Assembly (NCBI RefSeq): GCF_003346515.1
Contig: NZ_QQNA01000064.1
Span: 1 to 40,835 of the forward strand
DNA: 40,835 nt
Direction: 5' to 3'
From: Streptomyces corynorhini
GTDB taxonomy: Bacteria; Actinomycetota; Actinomycetes; Streptomycetales; Streptomycetaceae
Under the pieces are notes generated by a model that had not been told where the DNA came from, ran no database searches, and saw only the letters and a program-made list of their open reading frames with translations. Each line of letters opens with the position of its first letter. The stretch's first letter is position 1. The position numbers were made by a program, and so were the translations under genes. Positions 8,012 through 15,559 of this stretch are shown piece by piece.

Positions 8012-8913
8012 GCGCGACGTCCGTTCTGTACGACGCCCCGGGGAAACGTGCCAAGCGGCGCAATGTGATCTACACGGTCGTGTTCCTGGTCGTGTTCGCC
8101 CTGGCGGCCTGGTGGATCCTGTCGGTCATGGCCGACAAGAACCAGCTGGCGGCCGAGAAGTGGAGTCCCTTCGTCAAGGACTCCAAGGTGTGGACCACCT
8201 ATCTGCTGCCGGGCCTCGGTGAGACGATCAAGGCCGCGGCCCTCGCCATCGTGATCGCGCTGCCCCTCGGTGCGCTGCTCGGTATCGGCAGACTCTCCGA
8301 TCATGCCTGGGTACGCGTGCCGGTCGGCGCGGTGGTGGAGTTCTTCCGGTCCATCCCGGTCCTGATGATGATGATTTTCGCAGGCGCGTTGTACGTGCAG
8401 TTCAGCAATGTCTCGTCCGATCTGCGACCGCTCTACGCGGTGGTGACGGGGCTCGTGCTCTACAACTCGTCCGTCATCGCCGAGGTCGTACGCGCCGGAA
8501 TCCTCACGCTGCCGCGCGGCCAGACCGACGCCGCCAAGGCGATCGGTATGCGCAAGGGCCAGACCATGGGGTACGTGCTGCTGCCGCAGGCGGTCACGGC
8601 GATGCTCCCGGCCCTGGTCAGCCAGCTCGTGGTGATCGTCAAGGACACCGCTCTGGGGGGCGCGATCCTCGGGTTCGCCGATCTGCTCTCGCAGAAGGAC
8701 ACGATTCCCGCCAACTACGGCGCGAACACGATCGCGACGCTCGTCGTCATCGCACTGCTGTACATCGTCCTGAACTTCGCGCTCACCACGTTCGCCGGGT
8801 GGCTGGAGAAGCGGCTGCGCGGCGCCAAGAGGAGCACGGGCGCGGTGCTCGGAGCCGATGACGCGGATCAGGCCAACGCGCCGGGCGCCCCGGCGAACGC
8901 CAGCGGCGCCTGA
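8008..8913 (+). CDS. gluD: Glutamate ABC transporter permease GluD
   Basis: A 301-residue permease that partners GluC. After about 15 polar residues comes a first helix (VIYTVVFLVVFALAAWWILSV), then the binding-protein-dependent transport domain with helices such as AAALAIVIALPLGALLGIG. The EAA-type loop is DAAKAIGMRKGQTMGYVLLPQ. The C-terminal tail is charged and Ala/Asp rich, as is common in Streptomyces GluD. It is the last gene of the cluster and overlaps gluC by four bases. A long inverted repeat follows its stop codon. Confidence 0.93.
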   Translation: MSATSVLYDAPGKRAKRRNVIYTVVFLVVFALAAWWILSVMADKNQLAAEKWSPFVKDSKVWTTYLLPGLGETIKAAALAIVIALPLGALLGIGRLSDHAWVRVPVGAVVEFFRSIPVLMMMIFAGALYVQFSNVSSDLRPLYAVVTGLVLYNSSVIAEVVRAGILTLPRGQTDAAKAIGMRKGQTMGYVLLPQAVTAMLPALVSQLVVIVKDTALGGAILGFADLLSQKDTIPANYGANTIATLVVIALLYIVLNFALTTFAGWLEKRLRGAKRSTGAVLGADDADQANAPGAPANASGA

Positions 8914-8923
8914 GACGGACGGG

Positions 8924-8975
8924 ACTGGGGGTGCGCGCGCCGCGCCGGGCAGCGCTTGACGCGAGCACCCCCAGT
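8924..8975. terminator. Inverted repeat after gluD
   Basis: ACTGGGGGTGC (8924-8934) is perfectly complementary to GCACCCCCAGT (8965-8975), an 11-bp stem around 30 bases that themselves contain shorter GC pairings. It lies 10 bases after the gluD stop and 80 bases before the next gene. It may terminate glu transcription. Its wide loop also fits a regulatory operator less well. Confidence 0.5.
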
Positions 8976-9056
8976 GGGTTGCATACGTTCTGTGATCACG
9001 CATCGGGCTCCTACCGCCCTTGACCGTATGACCGCACGGGCCGGAGGGGTCGTGCC

Positions 9057-10736
9057 GTGGACCCGGTGATCGTCGTCGGCGCGGGCCCCGTCGGGCTCGC
9101 GCTGGCGCTGGCCCTCGCCGCCCAGGACGTCCCCTCCGTCGTACTGGACGAGGGCGACGGTACGGACGATCCCCGCCCGGCCCGTACGGCCATACTGCGG
9201 CCCGACACCGCCGCGCTGGTCGCCCGGCTGGGCTGTACGACCCTCGGTGCCGAGGGCGTCCGCTGGACCGGATGGCGGCTGATGCGCCGCAAGCAGCTGA
9301 TGCGTGAGCTGCCTCTCGGCGGCCGGGACGGCGCTCCGGCACCCCTGCACATTCCGCAGCACGCCCTGGCGCGCGGGCTGCGCGAGGCCATCGCGGGCCA
9401 GGATCTGGTGCGGCTGGTCACCGGCAGCCGGCTCGACGCGCTGGAGCAGCACGGCCGCTCGATCACGGCACACACCCGCGGCGGCGCGGCGGGCCGCTGG
9501 CGGGGCAGCCATCTGGTGGGCTGCGACGGCGCCAGGTCCACCGTCCGCAAACTGCTCGGTATCCGCTTCCCGGGGCGTACGGCCGTGGAGCGGCACGCCG
9601 TCGCCGCGCTCCGCGCCGATCTGCCCTGGCCGGGCGAGGCGCTGCTGCACCGGCAGCCGCCCTGGCGCGGCGGCGGCGAGGAGGTCTCGGCGCGCCCGCT
9701 GACGGACGATGTGTGGCGGCTGGACTGGCTGCTGCCCTCGCGCGGTGAGCTGGTGACGCCCGACGCGCTGGTGGGTCGGCTGCGCGACACGCTGGCCGGC
9801 TGGTGCGGGGAGACCCCGCCGTACGAGCTGCTCGACACCGGTGTCTACACGCTGCACCACCGGCTGGCCAGACGCTGGCGCGCGGGCCGGGCGTTCCTGG
9901 CAGGGGACGCCGCGCACCTGCTCGGCGCGGTGGGCACACAGGGACTGGACGAGGGGCTGCGCGACGTCGGCAACCTGGCCTGGAAACTGGCCGAGGACTG
10001 GCACCACGTCGCCTCGGAGACCCTGCTCGACAGCTATCAGGCCGAGCGGCGCACCGCGGTCGCCGCGCGGCTGCGCGCGGCGGACCAGTCGCTGCCGATA
10101 CTGCGCGGCGGTGGCGGGCTGCGCACGTACATGCCGGGGGCCACGCGCGGGCACGACATGCTGCTCGCCGACGGGCAGCTGGGGAACGGACCATTGGGAG
10201 CACCGCCGTCCTATCCGCACTCCCCTCTCGCGCCCCCGCGCGCCGAGGCGCGCACGGAGGTGAGTACGCCCCCCGGCGGGCCGGTCGTGGACGTACGGGT
10301 GACGGCGCCCGACGGAACGACCGTGCGGCTCGGGGACCGGCTCGGTCAGGGGCGGCTGCTGGTGGTGCTGGTCGCGCCGGGCACCGGGGTGTGGGACCGG
10401 CGGCACTGGCTGACGGCGGGGGTGATGCCACGGCTGGCCGCCGCCGTGACGGCTCTGCCGGTACGGGCGGAGCTGCTGGTCACCGAGGCGTATCCGGGGG
10501 CTTCCGCGCACAACGTGCTGCTGGTGCGCCCGGATGGGCATCTGGTGGCGGCTTTCGGCGGAGTGCGCCCCGCCGACCTCTACGCGGCGGCGGACGCGGC
10601 GCGCGGCGGCGCTCCGGCGGCGCGGCCCGCGGGGGAGGGCGCGGGGGAGCGCGCGGAGGGGCAGGCGCCGGAGGATTCGGCCGGGCGGGAGGAAGAGACC
10701 CGGCCGACGCGCGACCGCACCGCGAACATCAATTGA
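9057..10736 (+). CDS. FAD-dependent aromatic hydroxylase (PHBH/PheA/TetX family)
   Basis: A 559-residue flavoprotein monooxygenase. The N-terminal Rossmann dinucleotide site is VIVVGAGPVGLALALALA (GxGxxG at residues 8-13). The middle DG-type motif is LVGCDGARSTVRKLLGI. The second FAD motif, FLAGDAAHLLGAVGTQGLDEGLRD, has Asp near 284. A C-terminal thioredoxin-like domain follows (VRLGDRLGQGRLLVVLVAP), as in phenol hydroxylase-like enzymes. Such enzymes use NAD(P)H and O2 to hydroxylate phenolic substrates. Nothing nearby names the substrate, and no polyketide or catabolic cluster is present. The GTG start gives MDPVIVVGAG and is preceded by GGAGGGGTC. The last 60 residues are low-complexity, charged and Ala/Gly rich. 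Confidence 0.88.
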   Translation: MDPVIVVGAGPVGLALALALAAQDVPSVVLDEGDGTDDPRPARTAILRPDTAALVARLGCTTLGAEGVRWTGWRLMRRKQLMRELPLGGRDGAPAPLHIPQHALARGLREAIAGQDLVRLVTGSRLDALEQHGRSITAHTRGGAAGRWRGSHLVGCDGARSTVRKLLGIRFPGRTAVERHAVAALRADLPWPGEALLHRQPPWRGGGEEVSARPLTDDVWRLDWLLPSRGELVTPDALVGRLRDTLAGWCGETPPYELLDTGVYTLHHRLARRWRAGRAFLAGDAAHLLGAVGTQGLDEGLRDVGNLAWKLAEDWHHVASETLLDSYQAERRTAVAARLRAADQSLPILRGGGGLRTYMPGATRGHDMLLADGQLGNGPLGAPPSYPHSPLAPPRAEARTEVSTPPGGPVVDVRVTAPDGTTVRLGDRLGQGRLLVVLVAPGTGVWDRRHWLTAGVMPRLAAAVTALPVRAELLVTEAYPGASAHNVLLVRPDGHLVAAFGGVRPADLYAAADAARGGAPAARPAGEGAGERAEGQAPEDSAGREEETRPTRDRTANIN

Positions 10737-10761
10737 CCGTCGCGGGCTCACATGGTGTACT
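10733..10761 (+). promoter_or_regulatory. Probable housekeeping promoter for the cysteine leader peptide and cysteine dioxygenase
   Basis: TTGACC (10733-10738) and TGTACT (10756-10761) are 17 bases apart. The -35 overlaps the monooxygenase stop codon. Initiation 7-8 bases past the -10 would place the first mRNA base at about 10768-10769, on the GTG of the leader peptide, predicting a leaderless transcript. Confidence 0.6.
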
Positions 10762-10768
10762 CCGAATT

Positions 10769-10855
10769 GTGACCGACACCGATGTGCGCCTGTGGCGGAG
10801 AGTCCATATGGACCTGCTCCGCTATGCGGGCTGCGTCTGTCGCCCGTCCTGCTGA
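10769..10855 (+). CDS. Cysteine-rich leader peptide (28 residues), probable cysteine attenuator
   Basis: A 28-codon reading frame starting GTG at 10769 and ending TGA at 10855. The C-terminal part is MDLLRYAGCVCRPSC, with three Cys codons among the last seven. From memory, short peptides with RLWRRVHMDLLRYAG-like cores and terminal cysteines recur upstream of sulfur-metabolism genes in actinobacteria and are annotated as putative leader peptides. Ribosome stalling on the Cys codons when cysteinyl-tRNA is scarce would reset RNA folding downstream. The next gene is cysteine dioxygenase, which degrades cysteine, and a hairpin sits between. An ATG lies in frame at 10808, and the first GTG coincides with the predicted transcription start. 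A shorter product from 10808 is possible. Confidence 0.72.
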   Translation: MTDTDVRLWRRVHMDLLRYAGCVCRPSC

Positions 10856-10872
10856 TTCGCCCTTCTCTTCAC

Positions 10873-10903
10873 GTGCCTGCCGCGCCGTGCTCGTGGCAGG
10901 CAC
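10873..10903 (+). terminator. Attenuator-like hairpin between leader peptide and cysteine dioxygenase
   Basis: GTGCCTGCC (10873-10881) and GGCAGGCAC (10895-10903) form a perfect 9-bp stem with a 13-base loop. It starts 17 bases after the leader stop codon and ends 29 bases before the cysteine dioxygenase ATG. No U tract follows, so action on translation or Rho-type termination is as likely as intrinsic termination. Confidence 0.6.
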
Positions 10904-10932
10904 ACCCTCGCGAACTTCTCAGGACGGTCACC

Positions 10933-11508
10933 ATGTCTGTTTCCGTACGTACCTCCGCGCCCGCGGCCGCCGTCCCGGCGGCCGGTGCGCGTCCCGTCGC
11001 TTCTCCCCCGGTCTCCGGGCCGTCCCCCGCCGAGCTGCTGGACTTCGTCCGCAGGACGGTCGGCGACGGCACCCTGATCGCCTCCCTCCCCCTCGACCCC
11101 GAGGGCCGTACCTGGGTGCGGCTCGACGGGCCCGCGGGCAGCGAGGCGTGGCTGATCGGCTGGCCGCCCGGAACGGGCACGGGCTGGCACGACCACGGCG
11201 GCTCGCACGGTGCCTTCGCCACCGCGTCGGGCTCGCTGCGGGAGGACTCGCTGGCGGCCAGGCTGCCGACCGAGGGGTGGAAGACCCTGGAGCTGGCGGA
11301 GGACGTGGACCGCGAGCGGCGCCTGTCGGCGGGCGAGGGCCGGGCGTTCGGCCGGCACCATGTGCACGAGGTCCGCAACGAGTCGCCGGCCGAGCACGCG
11401 ATCTCCGTGCACGCCTACTACCCGCCGCTGCCCCTGATGCGGCGCTACAGCCGTACGGGCGCGGTGCTCCGTCTCGAGCAGGTCGAGCGTCCCGAGGAGT
11501 GGCAGTGA
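10933..11508 (+). CDS. Cysteine dioxygenase (cupin, non-haem iron)
   Basis: A 191-residue cupin that oxidises L-cysteine to cysteine sulfinate with Fe(II) and O2. The metal-binding histidines are visible as WHDHGGSHG (H86 and H88) and GRHHVHEVRN (third ligand among H142, H143 and H145). This is the expected H-x-H...H pattern of bacterial cysteine dioxygenases. The ATG at 10933 is preceded by CAGGACGGTCACC. The first 30 residues are Ala/Pro rich and probably disordered. The stop overlaps the start of the rhodanese gene by four bases (GTGA). With a Cys-rich leader peptide upstream and a sulfurtransferase downstream, the unit looks dedicated to controlling cysteine and sulfane sulfur. Confidence 0.9.
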   Translation: MSVSVRTSAPAAAVPAAGARPVASPPVSGPSPAELLDFVRRTVGDGTLIASLPLDPEGRTWVRLDGPAGSEAWLIGWPPGTGTGWHDHGGSHGAFATASGSLREDSLAARLPTEGWKTLELAEDVDRERRLSAGEGRAFGRHHVHEVRNESPAEHAISVHAYYPPLPLMRRYSRTGAVLRLEQVERPEEWQ

Positions 11509-11951
11509 GCGACAGCGTGGCGTCGGGTGGGCCGGGAGCGGACGAGGCGGCGACGGGGCGCGTGACGGCCGAGCGGGTGGGCATAGACGAACTGCTGGAA
11601 CGGGTACGCGAGGATCTGGACCGTGTGAGCCCGCGCGAGGCGTTCGACGCCGCGGCCGAGGGTGCCCTGCTGGTGGACATCCGGTACGCGGCGCTGCGGG
11701 AGCGCGACGGGCTGATCCCGGGCGCCTTGGTCGTGGAGCGCAACGAGCTGGAGTGGCGGCTCGATCCGCAGGGCAGCCATCGCGCCCCCGAGGCCACGGG
11801 GCACGGACTGCGGGTGATAGTGATCTGCAACGAGGGGTACGCGTCCAGCCTGGCGGCGGTGTCCCTGCGTCAGCTGGGTCTCGATCGCGCGACCGACCTG
11901 GTGGGCGGCTTCCAGGCGTGGAAGTCGGCGGGGCTGCCGGTCTCCCGGTAG
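11505..11951 (+). CDS. Rhodanese-like sulfurtransferase
   Basis: A 148-residue single-domain rhodanese. The family core is seen as EGALLVDIRYAALRERDGLIPGALVVERN and ends in DLVGGFQAWKSAGLPV. The active-site loop begins at Cys108 (VICNEGYASSLAA), so the persulfide-carrying cysteine is present. The GTG start overlaps the cysteine dioxygenase stop by four bases, so the two are co-translated. It probably handles sulfane sulfur or thiosulfate arising during cysteine breakdown, but the acceptor is unknown. The first 20 residues are disordered-looking. Confidence 0.9.
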   Translation: MSDSVASGGPGADEAATGRVTAERVGIDELLERVREDLDRVSPREAFDAAAEGALLVDIRYAALRERDGLIPGALVVERNELEWRLDPQGSHRAPEATGHGLRVIVICNEGYASSLAAVSLRQLGLDRATDLVGGFQAWKSAGLPVSR

Positions 11952-11990
11952 CCGGTGGCGGAGTGGCACCGGCAGCGGATCGGTCGGCGC

Positions 11991-12048
11991 GGCTTCCGGC
12001 TTCCGGCTTCCGGCTTCCGGCTTCCGGCTTCCGGCTTCCGGCTTCCGG
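11991..12048. repeat. Heptanucleotide tandem repeat GGCTTCC x 8.3 ending at the recX stop codon
   Basis: Eight exact copies of GGCTTCC run from 11991 to 12046 followed by GG. The array abuts the recX stop codon (12049-12051 on the minus strand). Because the period is seven, all three frames are open through it. It fills most of the gap between the convergent rhodanese and recX genes. Confidence 0.95.
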
Positions 12049-12630
12049 TCAGTCGAAGCCCTCGTCCAGTCCGTCGGTGTCCTCCCCCTCCTCCTCCAGT
12101 GCCTGTCTGACCACGCGCAGCGCCATTCCCTCCGAGTAGCCCTTGCGGGCCAGCATGCCCGCGAGCCTGCGCAGTCGTTTGTCGCGCTCCAGGCCGCGGG
12201 TGGCGCGGAGCTTGCGGGCGATCAGCTCGCGCGCGGTCATCTCTTCCTGGTCCGAGTCCAGCTGTCCGACCGCGTCGTCGATCAGCGCGGCGTCCACGCC
12301 TTTCGTACGCAGCTCCCGCGCGAGGGCTCGCCGGGCAAGGCCCCGGCCGTGGTGCCGGGACTCCACCCAGGCGTCCGCGAACGCCGCGTCATTGATCAGT
12401 CCCACGTCCTCGAAGCGGCAGAGCACCTCCTGCGCGACCTCGTCGGAGATCTCCCGCTTCGCCAGCGCGTCCGCCAATTGCTTGCGGGTGCGCGGGGTGC
12501 CGGTGAGCAGGCGCAGACAGATCGCCCGCGCCCGCTCCGCCGGATCCTGGGGCGACAGCTCCCGCTCGGCCCTCGACGAGTCGGAGCTGCCGCCCGGCTC
12601 TTCCGTCCGCCGCCTCTGTGTGTAAGGCAC
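12049..12630 (-). CDS. recX: Regulatory protein RecX
   Basis: A 193-residue RecX that binds RecA filaments and limits their growth or ATPase activity. The helical repeats are recognisable: ARAICLRLLTGTPRTRKQLADALAKREI, then DEVAQEVLCRFEDVGLINDAAFADAWVESR, then RRALARELRTKGVDAALIDDAV. The first 35 residues are a Ser/Arg/Glu-rich extension. The GTG start lies nine bases after the recA stop with no strong ribosome site of its own, so translation is probably coupled to recA. The C-terminus is acidic (EEEGEDTDGLDEGFD). Its stop touches the GGCTTCC repeat array. Confidence 0.93.
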   Translation of the reverse strand: MPYTQRRRTEEPGGSSDSSRAERELSPQDPAERARAICLRLLTGTPRTRKQLADALAKREISDEVAQEVLCRFEDVGLINDAAFADAWVESRHHGRGLARRALARELRTKGVDAALIDDAVGQLDSDQEEMTARELIARKLRATRGLERDKRLRRLAGMLARKGYSEGMALRVVRQALEEEGEDTDGLDEGFD

Positions 12631-12639
12631 GGTCCCGGA

Positions 12640-13767
12640 CTAGCTCTTGGCCGCTGCCGCCTTGGCCGCCTTGGCCTTGGCGGCGGGGGCGGGCACGGAC
12701 TTGGGCGCGTCGTCGGCCGTGGCGGGACCGCCCGCCGCGTCCGCGCCGGGCTCCGTTCCCGGGGTCTGCGGCCTGACGCCGATGCCCAGCTTCTCCAGGA
12801 TCTTCTTCTCGATCTCATTGGCGAGGTCGGGGTTGTCCTTGAGGAAGTTCCGGGCGTTCTCCTTGCCCTGGCCGAGCTGGTCGCCCTCGTACGTGTACCA
12901 GGCGCCGGCCTTGCGCACGAAGCCGTGCTCGACGCCCATGTCGATCAGACCGCCCTCGCGGCTGATGCCCTGGCCGTACAGGATGTCGAACTCGGCCTGC
13001 TTGAAGGGCGGCGCGACCTTGTTCTTGACGACCTTCACGCGGGTGCGGTTGCCGACGGCGTCGGTGCCGTCCTTCAGGGTCTCGATCCGGCGGATGTCGA
13101 GGCGCACCGAGGCGTAGAACTTGAGCGCCCGGCCACCGGTCGTGGTCTCCGGCGAACCGAACATCACGCCGATCTTCTCGCGGAGCTGGTTGATGAAGAT
13201 CGCGGTGGTCTTGGACTGGTTGAGCGCGCTGGTGATCTTCCGGAGCGCCTGGCTCATCAGCCGCGCCTGGAGACCCACGTGCGAGTCGCCCATCTCGCCC
13301 TCGATCTCCGCGCGCGGCACCAGGGCCGCCACGGAGTCGATGACGATGAGGTCGAGCGCCCCGGAGCGGACCAGCATGTCCACGATTTCGAGCGCCTGCT
13401 CGCCGTTGTCCGGCTGGGACAGGAGCAGGTTGTCGATGTCGACGCCGAGCTTCTTCGCGTACTCGGGGTCGAGGGCGTGTTCGGCGTCCACGAAGGCCAC
13501 CGAACCACCGAGCCGCTGCGCGTTCGCCACGGCGTGCAGCGTCAGCGTCGTCTTACCGGAGGACTCCGGGCCGTACACCTCCACCACGCGGCCGCGCGGC
13601 AGACCGCCGACGCCGAGCGCGACGTCGAGCGCGGTCGAGCCGGTGGGGATGACCTCGATGGGCTCGTTGGGCCGGTCACCGAGGCGCATCACCGCGCCCT
13701 TCCCGAATTGCCGTTCAATCTGTGCGAGAGCGGCGTCCAGCGCCTTCTCGCGGTCGGTTCCTGCCAT
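12640..13767 (-). CDS. recA: Recombinase RecA
   Basis: A 375-residue recombinase for homologous repair and LexA co-protease activity. The protein starts [20 protein letters not shown], with Walker A GPESSGKT at 66-73 and the Mg-binding [17 protein letters not shown]. Walker B is [22 protein letters not shown], loop 2 is [21 protein letters not shown], and [12 protein letters not shown] also matches. ATG 13767 is preceded by GGTGGAACCC. An in-frame GTG upstream at 13833 lies within the promoter and is not the start. The C-terminus is an Ala/Lys-rich tail ([13 protein letters not shown]), typical of Streptomyces. It is co-transcribed with recX. Two damage-responsive sites lie upstream (13811-13833 and 13947-13958). 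Confidence 0.98.
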   Translation of the reverse strand: MAGTDREKALDAALAQIERQFGKGAVMRLGDRPNEPIEVIPTGSTALDVALGVGGLPRGRVVEVYGPESSGKTTLTLHAVANAQRLGGSVAFVDAEHALDPEYAKKLGVDIDNLLLSQPDNGEQALEIVDMLVRSGALDLIVIDSVAALVPRAEIEGEMGDSHVGLQARLMSQALRKITSALNQSKTTAIFINQLREKIGVMFGSPETTTGGRALKFYASVRLDIRRIETLKDGTDAVGNRTRVKVVKNKVAPPFKQAEFDILYGQGISREGGLIDMGVEHGFVRKAGAWYTYEGDQLGQGKENARNFLKDNPDLANEIEKKILEKLGIGVRPQTPGTEPGADAAGGPATADDAPKSVPAPAAKAKAAKAAAAKS

Positions 13768-13810
13768 GGGTTCCACCCGATTTGCTTGAGTCGATCGCTT
13801 CACGTCGATG

Positions 13811-13833
13811 ACGCTATCCCCTGCCACTGACAA
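13811..13833 (-). promoter_or_regulatory. RecA-NDp (PafBC-type) DNA-damage promoter of recA
   Basis: On the minus strand TTGTCAGTG (13833-13825), eight bases, then TAGCGT (13816-13811). This is the actinobacterial LexA-independent damage promoter motif known as RecA-NDp, later tied to PafBC. Transcription would start near 13804, about 37 bases before the recA ATG. Confidence 0.82.
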
Positions 13834-13946
13834 CGCGCCCCGACGCCCTCCCGGCCTGTGGAAAACCGGCCGGGTCCGTCCGGCCGGACCACGCCATCAC
13901 ACGACCGCGCCGGCCGGCCCGGGAAACACCGTCCGCCACCCCATAA

Positions 13947-13958
13947 GAATGGATGTTC
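13947..13958 (-). promoter_or_regulatory. LexA (SOS) box upstream of recA
   Basis: On the minus strand the site reads GAACATCCATTC, an actinobacterial SOS box (GAAC-N4-GTTC type) with one deviation in the right half, TTC preceded by A. I recall this same sequence upstream of recA in other Streptomyces. It lies about 180 bases before the recA ATG and overlaps a likely promoter with TATGGG just downstream. Confidence 0.75.
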
Positions 13959-13968
13959 GATTTTGGTG

Positions 13969-15240
13969 TCAAGCGCGCTCGCGGCGCAGCGCGTGTCGCA
14001 GCCGCGTCAGGGGCGCGGTGCCGCCGCGTGGCCTGCGGCCCCGCACCCTCGGGTCGTCCATCACGTCGTACCGCTTCACGTACGCCCCGAGGAACGCCTG
14101 GAGCGTGGCGATCGCGGGGATGGCGATCAGCGCGCCGACCGCGCCCAGCAGGGCGGTTCCCGCGATGACCGATCCGAAGGCCACGGCCGGGTGGATGTCG
14201 ACGGTCCTGGCGGTCAGCTTCGGCTGGAGCATGTAGTTCTCGAACTGCTGGTAGATCACCACGAAGGCGAGCACCCACAGCGCGTACCAGGGGTCGACGG
14301 TGAAGGCGATCAGCATCGGCAGGGCGCCCGCGAGATATGTGCCGATGGTCGGGATGAACTGGGAGACCAGCCCCACCCACACGGCGAGCGCCGGCGCGTA
14401 GGGCACGTCCAGGATCTCCAGCATGACGTAGTGCGCCACCCCGGAGATGAGTGCCATCAGCCCGCGCGAGTAGAGGTAGCCGCCCGTCTTGTCGACCGCG
14501 ATCTCCCAGGCGCGGAGCACCTCGGCCTGCCGGGCGGGCGGCAGCACGGAGCACAGCGCGCGCCGCAGCCGGGGCCCGTCCGCCGCGAAGTAGAACGAGA
14601 ACAGGAAGATCGTCAACAGCCGGAAAAGCCCGCCCAGGACGGTGGTGGAGACATCGAGGACTCCGGTCGCGCTGTTCTGCACGTATCGCTGCAGCCAGTC
14701 GGAGTGCAGCAGGCTGTCCTGGACCGCGACCCGGGACAGCTCCGTGTGGAAGGTCTCGTTGATCCAGTTGATCACCGAGTCGAGGTACTGGGGGAAGGAG
14801 TCGACCATGTCGACGATCTGACCGGCCAGTATCGAACCGAGCATCACGACGAAGCCGACGCTCGCGATCAGCACCACGAAGAAGACGATGAAAGTGGCGA
14901 GTCCGCGCCGCATGCCGTGATCCGCCATCCGGCCGACGGCGGGCTCGACCGCCAGCGCCAGAAAGAAGGCGATCAGTATGTTGATCAGCAATCCGATGAG
15001 CTGATGGAACGCCCAACTGCCCAGCTGGAAACAGGCGAGGAGCGTCAGCGCGAGGATCATGGCCCGCGGCAGCCAGCCGGGCATACGGCCGCGCTCGCGT
15101 CGGCCGTTCCCGTCGTCGGGCGGGGCCGGACGTGCCGCCGGAGGCGTCCCGGACGGCGCGGCCCGCGGAGCGGTCACAGGGGAGGACGGCGGGGGAATCG
15201 GCGGTTGTACACCCGATGCGGTGTTGTCAGTCGGTGCCAC
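13969..15240 (-). CDS. AI-2E family (UPF0118) membrane transporter
   Basis: A 423-residue polytopic membrane protein. A Pro/Ala-rich cytoplasmic N-terminus of about 50 residues is followed by hydrophobic helices (PRAMILALTLLACFQLGSW, LLINILIAFFLALAVEPAV, TFIVFFVVLIASVGFVVMLG). Near the C-terminus the family helices and conserved turn VGLVSQFIPTIGTYLAGALP and IAGTALLGAVGALIAIPA appear. Members of this family export varied substrates, and the autoinducer-2 name reflects E. coli TqsA, so no substrate can be stated here. The GTG at 15240 lacks a clear ribosome site. A start nearer MPGWLPRAMIL is possible. The stop is 11 bases from the recA SOS box. Confidence 0.88.
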   Translation of the reverse strand: MAPTDNTASGVQPPIPPPSSPVTAPRAAPSGTPPAARPAPPDDGNGRRERGRMPGWLPRAMILALTLLACFQLGSWAFHQLIGLLINILIAFFLALAVEPAVGRMADHGMRRGLATFIVFFVVLIASVGFVVMLGSILAGQIVDMVDSFPQYLDSVINWINETFHTELSRVAVQDSLLHSDWLQRYVQNSATGVLDVSTTVLGGLFRLLTIFLFSFYFAADGPRLRRALCSVLPPARQAEVLRAWEIAVDKTGGYLYSRGLMALISGVAHYVMLEILDVPYAPALAVWVGLVSQFIPTIGTYLAGALPMLIAFTVDPWYALWVLAFVVIYQQFENYMLQPKLTARTVDIHPAVAFGSVIAGTALLGAVGALIAIPAIATLQAFLGAYVKRYDVMDDPRVRGRRPRGGTAPLTRLRHALRRERA

Positions 15241-15285
15241 GGGCCCAGTGTGGCCTACCTCTGTGACACCGGGCCCACAGGCGTG

Positions 15286-15480
15286 TCAGCGCTTCTCGGC
15301 CGGAATTCCCATGGCCGCGCAGACCGCGCGCCAGACGTCCTTCGCCTCCCAGCCGGAGTCGAGTGCCTCGTGCACCGTACGGCCGCCCAGTTCGGCCATC
15401 ACATGGTCCCGGGCGAAGGAGTCGGCGTAGGAGGCGCCGAAGTGGTCCGCCATCCGTTCCCAGAAAATCGTCAACCGCAT
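15286..15480 (-). CDS. DUF3046 family small protein
   Basis: A 64-residue protein starting MRLTIFWERMADHFG and containing HVMAELGGRTVHEALDSGW and AKDVWRAVCAAMGIP. This matches the actinobacterial DUF3046 family, which is usually found beside recA/recX. It is soluble, probably all-helical, and of unknown function. It is 45 bases upstream of the transporter gene on the same strand, so they may form an operon. Confidence 0.88.
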   Translation of the reverse strand: MRLTIFWERMADHFGASYADSFARDHVMAELGGRTVHEALDSGWEAKDVWRAVCAAMGIPAEKR

Positions 15481-15559
15481 GCCATCAGTATCCCGCCCCT
15501 GAGAGTGCAGCCGGGCCCGTCCCCCTTGTCCCCCGCCGTTTCCGGCCTACGGTCGGAAC

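Noticed and set aside
8956..8987. Possible -35 TTGACG with CATACG -10 upstream of the aromatic hydroxylase
   Set aside because: The spacer is about 20 bases and the -10 is weak. It may function, but I could not support it as a promoter.
13767..13833. GTG at 13833 as an upstream recA start
   Set aside because: This GTG lies inside the RecA-NDp promoter. The ATG at 13767 has the better ribosome site and gives the family N-terminus.
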